From Ornithodoros turicata (lineage: Eukaryota; Arthropoda; Arachnida; Ixodida; Argasidae): 64,000 bases of DNA. Numbering within the stretch: the first letter of the stretch is position 1; each line of letters opens with the position of its first letter. The notes below the pieces were generated by a model. The model did not search any database, had not been told where the DNA came from, and saw only the letters and a program-made list of their open reading frames with translations. Made by a program: the position numbers and the translations under genes. Below are positions 43,918-54,104 of the stretch, one piece after another. The stretch is taken from contig NC_088201.1 of NCBI RefSeq assembly GCF_037126465.1, forward strand, positions 140,556,376 through 140,620,375, written 5' to 3'.

Positions 43918-46557
43918 TTAGGAATGCAGGTTGCGAATAGTAGAAAGGATTCCTGGATCTTCGTTTATCTGACACTGAAATTTATGAATGAGATAAGACT
44001 CGCGCTGTTCCCTGAGCCGCTGGGAAAGAAAGCCTGACTGCAGGATGAAAATAGATATATTGGAAATTGAGTGTCCTGGTTTACTGAAATGGCGCGACAC
44101 TGGCAGATTAGGTTTCTTCGCGACGTCAGATTTGTGGTTATTGAATCGCGTTCTAAATGAAGTAGCTGTCTGTCCGATATATTGGGCGTTGCATTCATTA
44201 CATTGAAGAAGATAGACAACATTGGAAGAATTACAGTTAAAGTCGCCATTAATGTTGACCCGATAATTTGAATTGGTACTATCTGCAGAGTTAGCGGCTT
44301 GCATTGATTTACAAATTTGGCATCTAGTTGCATTACAAGGGTGGCAACCAATGTTATTTTCTGGAAGTTTGTTAATTTTGGCATTTACTAGTCTGTCTTG
44401 GATGTTCCGCGCCCGGCGATAACTTACGCGCGGTGGCTGTGAGAATATTTCCTTCATCCGATCAGATTGTGAAAGAATTGTGTAGTGGCGGTTGAGTATC
44501 CGGCTAATGTTAGGAACGCTGCCATTGAATGTGACAGTGAGATTTACTGCAGAATTACCATTGGCTCGAGGAGATCTTTGGAGCAATTGTTGGCGATCTG
44601 TGGATCTTGCTCTGGCTATAGCGTCTTTAACAAGTTTGTCCGGGTATTCACGATCAATGAAGGTTTGTTCTAGTCGTTGGAGATGGTTGTTTAGTTCGGC
44701 ATCGTTAGTGCATATTCTGCGGTAGCGCAATGCCTGACTATAAGGTATGGCTAATTTAGTATGCCTTGGATGGCAACTGCGGAACGATAAGTATTGCTGA
44801 GCATCTGTAGGCTTCCGGTATAAGTTGGTTGAGATGCCGCCGTCTTGTAACTTGACTTCCACATCCAAGAAGGTAACAGTGGAGGCGGAGTAGTGGGAGG
44901 TAAATTGAATGTTAGGGTGAATTTGGTTGAACCGGTTGATGAACGTGAGAAGGTCGCTTTCAGAATGAGGCCATATGATAAAAATATCATCTAAAAATCT
45001 CTTGTACACAAGTGGTTTCAACACGGAACATTCGAGAAATGTTTCCTCCAGGGATGCCATGAAGATATTTGCATAGTTGGGGGCCATTCTCGTGCCCATA
45101 GCTGTCCCGTTAACTTGCAGATAGTGCTTGTTATCAAATTCAAAGTTATTGGAGGTCAAAATAAGTGTTAGCAGTTCGGTGAGGACAGTAGGATCATACG
45201 GCTGGTCAGGTTGATTTTTGTATGCTGAAACGGCCGCTGCTATACCATCTGCGTGGGGAATATTAGTGTAAAGGGACGTGACGTCTAACGTTGCCAAGAG
45301 ACAGCTTGAGGGAACGGTTACTTGCGATACAGTTTGAAGGAAATGGTTGGTATCTTTGACGTAGGAAGGTAATTTAGGGGGGATAGATTTGAGAACGTGA
45401 TCGACGAAGGACGATATATTTTCTGTAGCGGTACCGTTACTGGACACAATTGGTCTTCCGGGATTGCCTGGTTTATGTATCTTAGGGAGCATGTAAAATC
45501 GGCCTGGTTTAGGGTCTTTAGGAAGTAAGTATTCGTAGAGCGCATCGCCAATTTTCTTAGTGGTCTTTAACCGTTTTAGTGTTTTACATATATCTGCGGC
45601 AATTTCATTAGTGGGGTCGGATTGGAGAGGTTTGTATAAGTCTGCACAATTAAGTTGACGGAGTCCTTCCGCCACATAAGCTTGCTTATCCATTACGACT
45701 ATGGCACCTCCTTTATCAGCCTGTTTGATGATGATACCTTCGTTGCTTTCTAGCGCGGACAAGCTTTGCTGTTCTGCTTTCGTAAGATTGTGCCGGAATT
45801 TCCGATTGTTTGAGCTTGCATAAGTACTGAGAATATCTTTCTGAACAGCTTTGATATACATATCAAGACTTTTATCTCGGTTCGGGTTGGGAGTAAAATC
45901 GGATTTTATACGGAAAGGATTTAGATTTGATTGCGGTTTGTCGTAGAAGTATTCCGTAAGGCGTAGTCGCCGCGCAAAGTTGTCAAGATCCAGATGTAGC
46001 TGATATTCATCGATTTTACTGTTATTGGGACAAAACGATAATCCCTTCTCCAGTAGAGAGATTTCCGCGGGTGTAAGGTCACGGGAAGAAAGGTTCACTA
46101 CGCTAGATTTGGTTAGTGTGGGGATGTCGGGGGCAAACTGGCTGTTGCTGTCTAACGGAGTATCTGGACGTAGTTGTGAAGTATTGCTACTGGCTTCGGA
46201 ATTAGAGGATGCCGAATCTGTGGAATTATTATGAGTTGGAGGGCAATCGATTTTGTCTCTAAATAATTTCTTTTGCTTTCGGAGCTTCAGGTGGACGTTT
46301 TTCTTTTGGAGGAATTTGTCTAACTCTGATCTATGAGAATGTGACAACGGGGTAGTGCTGTTAATGGCGTCGGCGTCTTCGGATAGAGACTGGATAGTAT
46401 CTTGGCAGTGAGAAATTAGAATTTTAGTTAGGTCTAAAGATGCTTTGTTAAGAATGGACAGCCATTGCACATTGCGTTCATGGTTCAGGGGGAAGGTTGA
46501 TGTTTTTTGGATTTCTAGCCCACGCGGAATCCTGTCGTTTTCATGATAAGTAGCCAA
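43918..46557 (-). CDS. PLE ORF2: reverse transcriptase with GIY-YIG endonuclease
   Basis: An 879-aa protein that would copy element RNA into DNA at a nick. Residues 1-150 are Ser/Asn-rich with a basic helix (KLRKQKKLF). Residues about 155-260 hold the conserved PLE N-terminal part (LTPAEISLLEKGLSF, FARRLRLTEYF). IIKQADKGGAIVVMD opens the RT. FYMLPKIHKPGNPGRPIVSS, TLDVTSLYTNIPH and MGTRMAPNYANIFM (487-500) are RT blocks. The catalytic box is FLDDIF (521-526). A C-x2-C-x5-C-x2-C knuckle is at 738-749. GIY-YIG follows at 780-879 (VVYLLQC, then AQYIGQTATSFRTRFNNHKS). No stop or shift. This is the EN-positive PLE layout. Confidence 0.95.
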   Translation of the reverse strand: MATYHENDRIPRGLEIQKTSTFPLNHERNVQWLSILNKASLDLTKILISHCQDTIQSLSEDADAINSTTPLSHSHRSELDKFLQKKNVHLKLRKQKKLFRDKIDCPPTHNNSTDSASSNSEASSNTSQLRPDTPLDSNSQFAPDIPTLTKSSVVNLSSRDLTPAEISLLEKGLSFCPNNSKIDEYQLHLDLDNFARRLRLTEYFYDKPQSNLNPFRIKSDFTPNPNRDKSLDMYIKAVQKDILSTYASSNNRKFRHNLTKAEQQSLSALESNEGIIIKQADKGGAIVVMDKQAYVAEGLRQLNCADLYKPLQSDPTNEIAADICKTLKRLKTTKKIGDALYEYLLPKDPKPGRFYMLPKIHKPGNPGRPIVSSNGTATENISSFVDHVLKSIPPKLPSYVKDTNHFLQTVSQVTVPSSCLLATLDVTSLYTNIPHADGIAAAVSAYKNQPDQPYDPTVLTELLTLILTSNNFEFDNKHYLQVNGTAMGTRMAPNYANIFMASLEETFLECSVLKPLVYKRFLDDIFIIWPHSESDLLTFINRFNQIHPNIQFTSHYSASTVTFLDVEVKLQDGGISTNLYRKPTDAQQYLSFRSCHPRHTKLAIPYSQALRYRRICTNDAELNNHLQRLEQTFIDREYPDKLVKDAIARARSTDRQQLLQRSPRANGNSAVNLTVTFNGSVPNISRILNRHYTILSQSDRMKEIFSQPPRVSYRRARNIQDRLVNAKINKLPENNIGCHPCNATRCQICKSMQAANSADSTNSNYRVNINGDFNCNSSNVVYLLQCNECNAQYIGQTATSFRTRFNNHKSDVAKKPNLPVSRHFSKPGHSISNISIFILQSGFLSQRLREQRESYLIHKFQCQINEDPGILSTIRNLHS

Positions 46558-46677
46558 AGTATCACGGTGGGAGGTGTAGCGTGCAACTTTATCCGCGATT
46601 TTTCTGAGCTTAAAGAACGCCTCAGTGCTACTGCTGACAATTTGTGGAGAGTGAATTGGTACTGACTCACCGGCTAG

Positions 46678-47406
46678 TCAATCCTGCTGCTTGGATCGTG
46701 ACGATTTCTCGGCACGTGTGCTTCTTTGTGTCCATGCTGCAGCCTCCTGGAGTGTCGGCCATACGGGGTCCGGCGTTCCAGTGCTTGCTGTACGTGTGGG
46801 TAGGCGACGGAGCAGCCGGGGTACCAGGGACCGCAGTCGGTGTGCGATCTGGGTGACTCCTTCAAAACTGGGGTGGAGGCCGTCAGCTGCAAGGACTCTG
46901 GTTGGGGGCTGTCGGTGGAAACCATGGTCCAGGAAATACAGGTCACGGGCACTTCGGCACAGGGTCATCAGTCGTTGGTTGAACGCAAACGCCCGGGGAT
47001 TGCATTGGAATTCGCGTCGCCTGTCAAGATAAGAACGACGGCGGTTGTAGGATCTGGGTAAGATAAGGGTACATACCACAAGTTCGATGTTTCCCCGAGA
47101 GCGAATGTGGTCGATGAGTTGCACATAGCGACGGATGGCCATGTCGGGATCGGTGTCCGGCATGTCATTCGTCCCACAGTGCAACACCACGACACGAACA
47201 CTTGTGGGCAGCTGGTCCACCTCTTCTTTGAAGTCTGCGATTCGGCCTCCGCTCTTGGACACGAACATTGTCGGGGCAGTACGTGATCTGGGGTCGAAGT
47301 GGAAACGGAGATATTTAGTTTGTGAGTCACCAAGTACAGCTATGACAGGAGCATAAAAAGGGTACTTCCTGATGGGCATCTTTGGTCCTCCTCTGTCGGT
47401 GGTCAT
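46678..47406 (-). CDS. PLE ORF1: SGNH/GDSL-type hydrolase
   Basis: A 242-aa protein with the SGNH hydrolase blocks in order: block I AVLGDSQTKYL (Ser28), block II GGRIADF (Gly54), block III LHCGTNDM (Asn80) and block V AADGLHPSFEG (Asp175, His178). The beta-strand pattern (PVIAVLG, VRVVVLHC, ELVVCTLILP, DLYFLDHGF) also fits. The C-terminal 35 residues are basic and Ser/Thr-rich. SGNH enzymes cleave esters; what it would act on here is unknown. ORF1 proteins of CR1-type LINEs are known to carry such an esterase. Here the ORF sits 120 bp before a PLE ORF2 on the same strand, so both probably share one transcript. Alternative: a captured fragment of another element. Confidence 0.85.
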   Translation of the reverse strand: MTTDRGGPKMPIRKYPFYAPVIAVLGDSQTKYLRFHFDPRSRTAPTMFVSKSGGRIADFKEEVDQLPTSVRVVVLHCGTNDMPDTDPDMAIRRYVQLIDHIRSRGNIELVVCTLILPRSYNRRRSYLDRRREFQCNPRAFAFNQRLMTLCRSARDLYFLDHGFHRQPPTRVLAADGLHPSFEGVTQIAHRLRSLVPRLLRRLPTRTASTGTPDPVWPTLQEAAAWTQRSTRAEKSSRSKQQD

Positions 47407-47416
47407 CGTAGAAATA

Positions 47417-48999
47417 GATTAGAAGCTTAGGAGGGCGGTTGACCACGAGAATGAAATAAGCAGGAAAAATCAGAAGACGACAAAGAGCTTACAGGAAAAC
47501 ACAAAGGGGAGTTTATTAAGACATATAGGGATAGGGGTCGACGTTTCGGCAGTCAGCGCTGCCTTCGACGGGACTGGGGTTTGGTGACAAGAACAAGCTT
47601 TATATATGGGAGAGGGTTATGTACAAGGGAAAGAGAGCAGCGCATGCGCTTTTGTCATGACTAACATAGGTTGGTGACTAAGTGAAAGGGGAATGACCGG
47701 GTCTGTGCAGCAGGACCTTGAGGAAATACCCGTGAGCCTGAAAAAAAGAGACAAAAGAGTGTATGTATTGTGCTGGATTAGGAATGCAGGTTGCGAATAG
47801 TAGAAAGGATTCCTGGATCTTCGTTTATCTGACACTGAAATTTATGAATGAGATAAGACTCGCGCTGTTCCCTGAGCCGCTGGGAAAGAAAGCCTGACTG
47901 CAGGATGAAAATAGATATATTGGAAATTGAGTGTCCTGGTTTACTGAAATGGCGCGACACTGGCAGATTAGGTTTCTTCGCGACGTCAGATTTGTGGTTA
48001 TTGAATCGCGTTCTAAATGAAGTAGCTGTCTGTCCGATATATTGGGCGTTGCATTCATTACATTGAAGAAGATAGACAACATTGGAAGAATTACAGTTAA
48101 AGTCGCCATTAATGTTGACCCGATAATTTGAATTGGTACTATCTGCAGAGTTAGCGGCTTGCATTGATTTACAAATTTGGCATCTAGTTGCATTACAAGG
48201 GTGGCAACCAATGTTATTTTCTGGAAGTTTGTTAATTTTGGCATTTACTAGTCTGTCTTGGATGTTCCGCGCCCGGCGATAACTTACGCGCGGTGGCTGT
48301 GAGAATATTTCCTTCATCCGATCAGATTGTGAAAGAATTGTGTAGTGGCGGTTGAGTATCCGGCTAATGTTAGGAACGCTGCCATTGAATGTGACAGTGA
48401 GATTTACTGCAGAATTACCATTGGCTCGAGGAGATCTTTGGAGCAATTGTTGGCGATCTGTGGATCTTGCTCTGGCTATAGCGTCTTTAACAAGTTTGTC
48501 CGGGTATTCACGATCAATGAAGGTTTGTTCTAGTCGTTGGAGATGGTTGTTTAGTTCGGCATCGTTAGTGCATATTCTGCGGTAGCGCAATGCCTGACTA
48601 TAAGGTATGGCTAATTTAGTATGCCTTGGATGGCAACTGCGGAACGATAAGTATTGCTGAGCATCTGTAGGCTTCCGGTATAAGTTGGTTGAGATGCCGC
48701 CGTCTTGTAACTTGACTTCCACATCCAAGAAGGTAACAGTGGAGGCGGAGTAGTGGGAGGTAAATTGAATGTTAGGGTGAATTTGGTTGAACCGGTTGAT
48801 GAACGTGAGAAGGTCGCTTTCAGAATGAGGCCATATGATAAAAATATCATCTAAAAATCTCTTGTACACAAGTGGTTTCAACACGGAACATTCGAGAAAT
48901 GTTTCCTCCAGGGATGCCATGAAGATATTTGCATAGTTGGGGGCCATTCTCGTGCCCATAGCTGTCCCGTTAACTTGCAGATAGTGCTTGTTATCAAAT
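47417..48999 (-). mobile_element. PLE copy C, 5'-truncated, tandem with copy B
   Basis: Identical to the last 1.58 kb of copy B. The coding part runs from 48999 to 47778 (residues from about 473 to the end; first Met at 48959). Its sense 3' end (GCTTCTAATC, at 47417) directly meets the ORF1 leader of copy B. Its truncated 5' end meets the truncated 5' end of copy D at 48999/49000 in opposite orientation. Confidence 0.9.
47778..48999 (-). pseudogene. PLE ORF2 fragment (copy C)
   Basis: Encodes the end of the RT (from before MGTRMAPNYANIFM, including FLDDIF), the cysteine knuckle and the full GIY-YIG domain. Open throughout but without the N-terminal half, so it is 5'-truncated. Confidence 0.9.
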
Positions 49000-50856
49000 T
49001 AACAGCAAAGCTTGTCCGCGCTAGAAAGCAACGAAGGTATCATCATCAAACAGGCTGATAAAGGAGGTGCCATAGTCGTAATGGATAAGCAAGCTTATGT
49101 GGCGGAAGGACTCCGTCAACTTAATTGTGCAGACTTATACAAACCTCTCCAATCCGACCCCACTAATGAAATTGCCGCAGATATATGTAAAACACTAAAA
49201 CGGTTAAAGACCACTAAGAAAATTGGCGATGCGCTCTACGAATACTTACTTCCTAAAGACCCTAAACCAGGCCGATTTTACATGCTCCCTAAGATACATA
49301 AACCAGGCAATCCCGGAAGACCAATTGTGTCCAGTAACGGTACCGCTACAGAAAATATATCGTCCTTCGTCGATCACGTTCTCAAATCTATCCCCCCTAA
49401 ATTACCTTCCTACGTCAAAGATACCAACCATTTCCTTCAAACTGTATCGCAAGTAACCGTTCCCTCAAGCTGTCTCTTGGCAACGTTAGACGTCACGTCC
49501 CTTTACACTAATATTCCCCACGCAGATGGTATAGCAGCGGCCGTTTCAGCATACAAAAATCAACCTGACCAGCCGTATGATCCTACTGTCCTCACCGAAC
49601 TGCTAACACTTATTTTGACCTCCAATAACTTTGAATTTGATAACAAGCACTATCTGCATGTTAACGGGACAGCTATGGGCACGAGAATGGCCCCCAACTA
49701 TGCAAATATCTTCATGGCATCCCTGGAGGAAACATTTCTCGAATGTTCCGTGTTGAAACCACTTGTGTACAAGAGATTTTTAGATGATATTTTTATCATA
49801 TGGCCTCATTCTGAAAGCGACCTTCTCACGTTCATCAACCGGTTCAACCAAATTCACCCTAACATTCAATTTACCTCCCACTACTCCGCCTCCACTGTTA
49901 CCTTCTTGGATGTGGAAGTCAAGTTACAAGACGGCGGCATCTCAACCAACTTATACCGGAAGCCTACAGATGCTCAGCAATACTTATCGTTCCGCAGTTG
50001 CCATCCAAGGCATACTAAATTAGCCATACCTTATAGTCAGGCATTGCGCTACCGCAGAATATGCACTAACGATGCCGAACTAAACAACCATCTCCAACGA
50101 CTAGAACAAACCTTCATTGATCGTGAATACCCGGACAAACTTGTTAAAGACGCTATAGCCAGAGCAAGATCCACAGATCGCCAACAATTGCTCCAAAGAT
50201 CTCCTCGAGCCAATGGTAATTCTGCAGTAAATCTCACTGTCACATTCAATGGCAGCGTTCCTAACATTAGCCGGATACTCAACCGCCACTACACAATTCT
50301 TTCACAATCTGATCGGATGAAGGAAATATTCTCACAGCCACCGCGCGTAAGTTATCGCCGGGCGCGGAACATCCAAGACAGACTAGTAAATGCCAAAATT
50401 AACAAACTTCCAGAAAATAACATTGGTTGCCACCCTTGTAATGCAACTAGATGCCAAATTTGTAAATCAATGCAAGCCGCTAACTCTGCAGATAGTACCA
50501 ATTCAAATTATCGGGTCAACATTAATGGCGACTTTAACTGTAATTCTTCCAATGTTGTCTATCTTCTTCAATGTAATGAATGCAACGCCCAATATATCGG
50601 ACAGACAGCTACTTCATTTAGAACGCGATTCAATAACCACAAATCTGACGTCGCGAAGAAACCTAATCTGCCAGTGTCGCGCCATTTCAGTAAACCAGGA
50701 CACTCAATTTCCAATATATCTATTTTCATCCTGCAGTCAGGCTTTCTTTCCCAGCGGCTCAGGGAACAGCGCGAGTCTTATCTCATTCATAAATTTCAGT
50801 GTCAGATAAACGAAGATCCAGGAATCCTTTCTACTATTCGCAACCTGCATTCCTAA
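49000..50856 (+). pseudogene. PLE ORF2 fragment (copy D)
   Basis: Open from the 5' truncation to the normal stop, 50854-50856. It keeps the whole RT core (FLDDIF), the knuckle and GIY-YIG. It differs from copies A-C at 49659 (T), changing the Q of HYLQVN to H. There is no proper start; the first ATG in sequence codes an internal residue. Confidence 0.9.
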
Positions 50857-51176
50857 TCCAGCACAATACATACACTCTTTTGTCTCTTTTTTTCAGGCTC
50901 ACGGGTATTTCCTCAAGGTCCTGCTGCACAGACCCGGTCATTCCCCTTTCACTTAGTCACCAACCTATGTTAGTCATGACAAAAGCGCATGCGCTGCTCT
51001 CTTTCCCTTGTACATAACCCTCTCCCATATATAAAGCTTGTTCTTGTCACCAAACCCCAGTCCCGTCGAAGGCAGCGCTGACTGCCGAAACGTCGACCCC
51101 TATCCCTATATGTCTTAATAAACTCCCCTTTGTGTTTTCCTGTAAGCTCTTTGTCGTCTTCTGATTTTTCCTGCTT
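49000..51176 (+). mobile_element. PLE copy D, 5'-truncated, inverted
   Basis: The same element on the plus strand, starting in ORF2 at QQSLSALESNEG (about residue 250) and ending in the 3' region at TTTTTCCTGCTTA, where it breaks into a (TA)n run. It lacks the last about 50 bp that the other copies have (ATTTCATTCTCG to GCTTCTAATC). Head-to-head with copy C. With B and C it forms one compound insertion flanked by TA runs. Confidence 0.9.
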
Positions 51177-51199
51177 ATATATATATATATATATATATA
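51177..51199. repeat. (TA)n microsatellite at the right border of the compound PLE
   Basis: A TA run mirroring the one at 43525-43556 on the left side of the B-C-D compound. Confidence 0.85.
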
Positions 51200-51346
51200 A
51201 ACTTGGACTTTAAAATTTAAACTTGGACTTGGACTAATAAAAAATAATTAATTTTATTAGTTTTATTAAATTAATAGTTAAGTTAATAGTCAAGTTAAAT
51301 TAATTTTATTAGTCCAAGTCCAAGTTTAAATTTTAAAGTCCAAGTA
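51199..51346. repeat. AT-rich palindrome, arms about 44 bp
   Basis: The left arm AACTTGGACTTTAAAATTTA and ACTTGGACTTGGACTAATAA is matched in reverse by TTATTAGTCCAAGTCCAAGT and TAAATTTTAAAGTCCAAGT at 51307-51346. The centre is also AT-rich and partly inverted. Confidence 0.8.
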
Positions 51347-51494
51347 ATTAAATTGATATTTGATTAACAATATATATGGGTGTCTCAGTGAAATCCCATG
51401 GCTAAATAATTTACGAATGGGTGCACCAATGGGTGCACGAAGAACTTTCTTTTTTACAAGTACCTGTCCGATACCATCTAGAAACCGCGCAGCG

Positions 51495-51533
51495 TGTGAA
51501 TGAGGGCGAGGTGAGCCCCTCGCCCTCATTCAT
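51495..51533. repeat. 16-bp-stem hairpin
   Basis: GTGAATGAGGGCGAGG and CCTCGCCCTCATTCAT face each other across 7 bp. It could fold as a strong RNA or DNA hairpin. No T-run follows. Confidence 0.6.
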
Positions 51534-53102
51534 GCGGTGCGCAGCTTGTAGGCATTATTTAAATAAAGATTCAGATGAGTTTCATGACTTTTAAATCAGG
51601 GCAAAGTCGGCTTTAAAATAGGTACGACACCTTTTGGGACCTTCGGTGGACACCTTTTAGAGAAAAAACTGCCATCGGGTCATTTGTTGCAGTAATTAAT
51701 TGGTTTCGGTTTACATATTTTTGTGGTGGGTGGTCGCAGTGAAGCGCAAGAGGACGCTCTTCCACTTCCTTATCCAACAACGAATTAGGGCTGGTGCACA
51801 CTGCCACGTTCGCGCTTACGGTCTACGGGTTGCGCTTACGTAGTACCCATCTCGTTGCTGGCTACCCCCCCCCCCGTTCCTGCATCGTTCACATTACTAC
51901 GTTTCGGCGCTCCGTCCCTGCAATGAGGAGCGGCCGCCTAGAGCGCCATCCTTCCGAAGTAAAGTGAAATAGAGCCACAGAGTAGCATGGCGTCCAGCAC
52001 CCCGGTGCCGGCTGCTTTGGAAGACATTTCTTGACGATGTTCTTAACTGTTAATGTTCTTAACTGTTAATGTTCTTAACTTAACGCCATCGTCAACAGTG
52101 CAACGTACAATTCGCTACGTCGGACAGATTCATTGAGTGAAGATATCACCTGACAGACCCGCTGCTATGCTATTTGTCATCCATGAGTTTTCTTTTTGCG
52201 TGGCATCCCTGTAGTCGCTTCTTTTGCTATTGTATAGCCAGGGAAACTTCTCAACTTGGAGAATAAGAGCTTCTGAGACATCCAGTGTTTGCGCCATCTT
52301 TGCAAGGAGACGCGCGAGACAAAACGCATGCGCGGCATCCGAACTTTGCTGCCATCCTATTGGCCAGTGCGCTTACGGTTACGGAGCTTGCGAGAGAAAA
52401 GTTGAAGTTGCCTCAACTCCCTGCGGAAACGATCTTGCGGGCGCCGTCTCTTCGTCGTCATGGCGACCCCCACCGTAAGCGCCCGTAACCCGTAGCCGCA
52501 AGCGTAAATGTGACAGTGTGAACCAGCCTTTACACGTTCTTGAACTTAGTTCGCAACGGGGAGTCCTGAAGGAAAATTGAAAGCCTGTGATATCAAGGTG
52601 CTATGTGATTATCTGTGTTTTGTCCGTGCGATTATGACAGCGAAACGGCGCATATCAGTCAGATAAGCGAGGTGGGGACTGGCGTTATACGAGACGTGTT
52701 CGTGCTCAGGTACCCAATCTTAAACGTGTCACTCTCCCATAGCGCGCTAAATGCATCACTTCGACCCGTGATTCGCCACGAGCTTATGTGCGAGCCTATA
52801 CCACAGCGGCTTTGGAGTGGGCCAACCTTGAATATAACGATAACGATCGATAAGTGAAAGTTGAAGGTCCGGGTCCTGTAGTCGAAATGTCGCTGTTGTG
52901 AATGGGGCTGCTGCTTCAGCTTCGTCTTGTCTCTTCCTTTTCTCTCTGCTTTGTTCTGTGTTGCACTGCCGCATTTAACGACTTCCTTCGCGCCCTCGTC
53001 ACTGCCAGGCAGTTTTTCTACGTTTCGTGGCCACGTTTGTTATCACTGGGAATACTTCGGCGTTATCAAAACACACGTAATATCCTAGCAGCAGGGAATG
53101 AA
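51534..53102. other. Intron 3, last part, no gene recognised
   Basis: A C-run lies at about 51865 and short repeats of CTTAACTGTTAATGTT at about 52040-52080. No coding family or exon seen. Confidence 0.4.
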
Positions 53103-53255
53103 CCCAAGCAGCAAAATGTACTGAAAGTCGAGTGCAATAGGGGTGGACGGGTAGGTGGAAGGCCTTGAACAGACACATGAAACTAAAGAACATTGATAAG
53201 ACACATACCGTCCACCCCTATTGCACTCGACTTTCAGTACATTGTGCTGCTTGGG
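53103..53255. mobile_element. 153-bp MITE with CCCAAGCAGCA ends
   Basis: Two arms of about 48 bp are inverted copies with one mismatch. They start CCCAAGCAGCAAAATGTACT (left) and CCCAAGCAGCACAATGTACT (right, reversed) and reach GGGGTGGACGG. The bases next to both ends are AA, as for the 26.2-kb element, with which it shares only the first about 12 bp. Confidence 0.85.
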
Positions 53256-53640
53256 AATGCAGGTTTTACAAAGGCACATACCCTGCCTCAAGAAAACGCA
53301 GTGGGCTCGCTCATAAACGCTGTCGCATTTAGTAACGCAGCTCTACCGAAAGAGAAATGAGAGCGGTCAGACATGGAAAACGTTCAACCTGAGAGGAGAC
53401 AGACGGGAGAGCAAAAACAAGGGGGTCGCTCGCCGTGAGTAAGCGGGCTTCTAGTTGTCGTCCCATTTTCATATGTTGCCCGTCGAGACGAATAGAGATT
53501 ATTATTTCACAACTACCCTCTTATTTCTAACAGTGGCGCGAGATGATGAAGGGTCTAAGTTCTGGAGGGAGAACCCAGATAAGCTGCATAAAGTAGAGCG
53601 AGATGGCTAACTTTGACAAATTGGATAATTTTTATTTCAG
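53256..53640. other. Intron end before exon 4
   Basis: Nothing recognised apart from the branch/acceptor region next to exon 53641. Confidence 0.4.
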
Positions 53641-54104
53641 AGGCGAAGAAAGGAAAGAAAGGTAACGATCTCATGCTGTCGCCACTGTCCCTATCTTCGG
53701 ATGCTGTCGGTCAACAGCTTATCATCATGATGGTTGAAGCAGTTTTGTTTCTTGCGATCGTATGCCTATGGGACACTCCTTCTGGACGATGGAATACAGA
53801 CGGCGAAGTGCAAGTGTTAGATGACAGCGATGCTGAGGCAGAGCGGGCGCTTGTCGAGAAAGTGGTATCAACCCAAGCTGTTTCTCGGTACACACTTGTT
53901 GTGCGTCGTCTAAAAAAACAGTTTCCTAATTTAACAGCCGTGCGTTCTCTGTGTTTCACCGTCAACCCTAAAGAATGTTTCGGCTTGCTTGGCGTGAATG
54001 GGGCTGGCAAGTCGACGACCTTCCAAATGCTGACCGGGTTGCTGACTCCAACGGCCGGGGACGCATGTATGGGCAACATGATTATGAGTGCTGGAGTTCG
54101 ACAG
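53641..54104 (+). CDS. ABCA transporter exon (visible exon 4, last TM helix and NBD2 start)
   Basis: The acceptor is TTTATTTCAG at 53631-53640. The donor is ACAG|GTTTGT with GT at 54105. The peptide has a hydrophobic helix (LIIMMVEAVLFLAIVCLW), an acidic linker (DDSDAEAERALVEKVV) and the start of a nucleotide-binding domain (YTLVVRRLKKQF). Walker A follows as GLLGVNGAGKSTTF, with MLTGLLTPTAGDA after it. The V-N-G-A-G-K form and the ECFGLLG context favour NBD2 over NBD1. The exon ends in phase 0 at VRQ, directly before the Q-loop exon. Walker A Lys and Ser are intact, so nothing here suggests a dead ATPase. Confidence 0.93.

Larger units (their letters stand above)
40561..45947. repeat. Second copy of a 5.39-kb tandem duplication
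   Basis: Bases 35175-40562 are repeated at 40561-45947 with an offset of 5386, becoming 5387 after a one-base gain in a T-run near 43520. The only other difference I noticed is C/T at about 36408/41794. The unit holds most of the TIR element, the CR1-like LINE with its SINE, the hammerhead and the PLE 3' part. The first two bases of the junction (AG) are shared by both ends. Confidence 0.9.
43557..47416 (-). mobile_element. Full-length Penelope-like element (PLE copy B)
   Basis: About 3.86 kb, the only complete copy in the window. In sense order: a very short leader, ORF1 (SGNH hydrolase, 47406-46678), a 120-bp gap, ORF2 (RT plus GIY-YIG, 46557-43918), and a 3' region with a hairpin, TTAATAAAC polyadenylation-like signal and GCTTCTAATC end. 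The 3' end abuts (TA)n. Its 5' end abuts the 3' end of copy C, so B and C form a head-to-tail tandem, a known habit of PLEs. Both ORFs are open, and copies differ by single bases, so the family was active recently. Confidence 0.9.
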
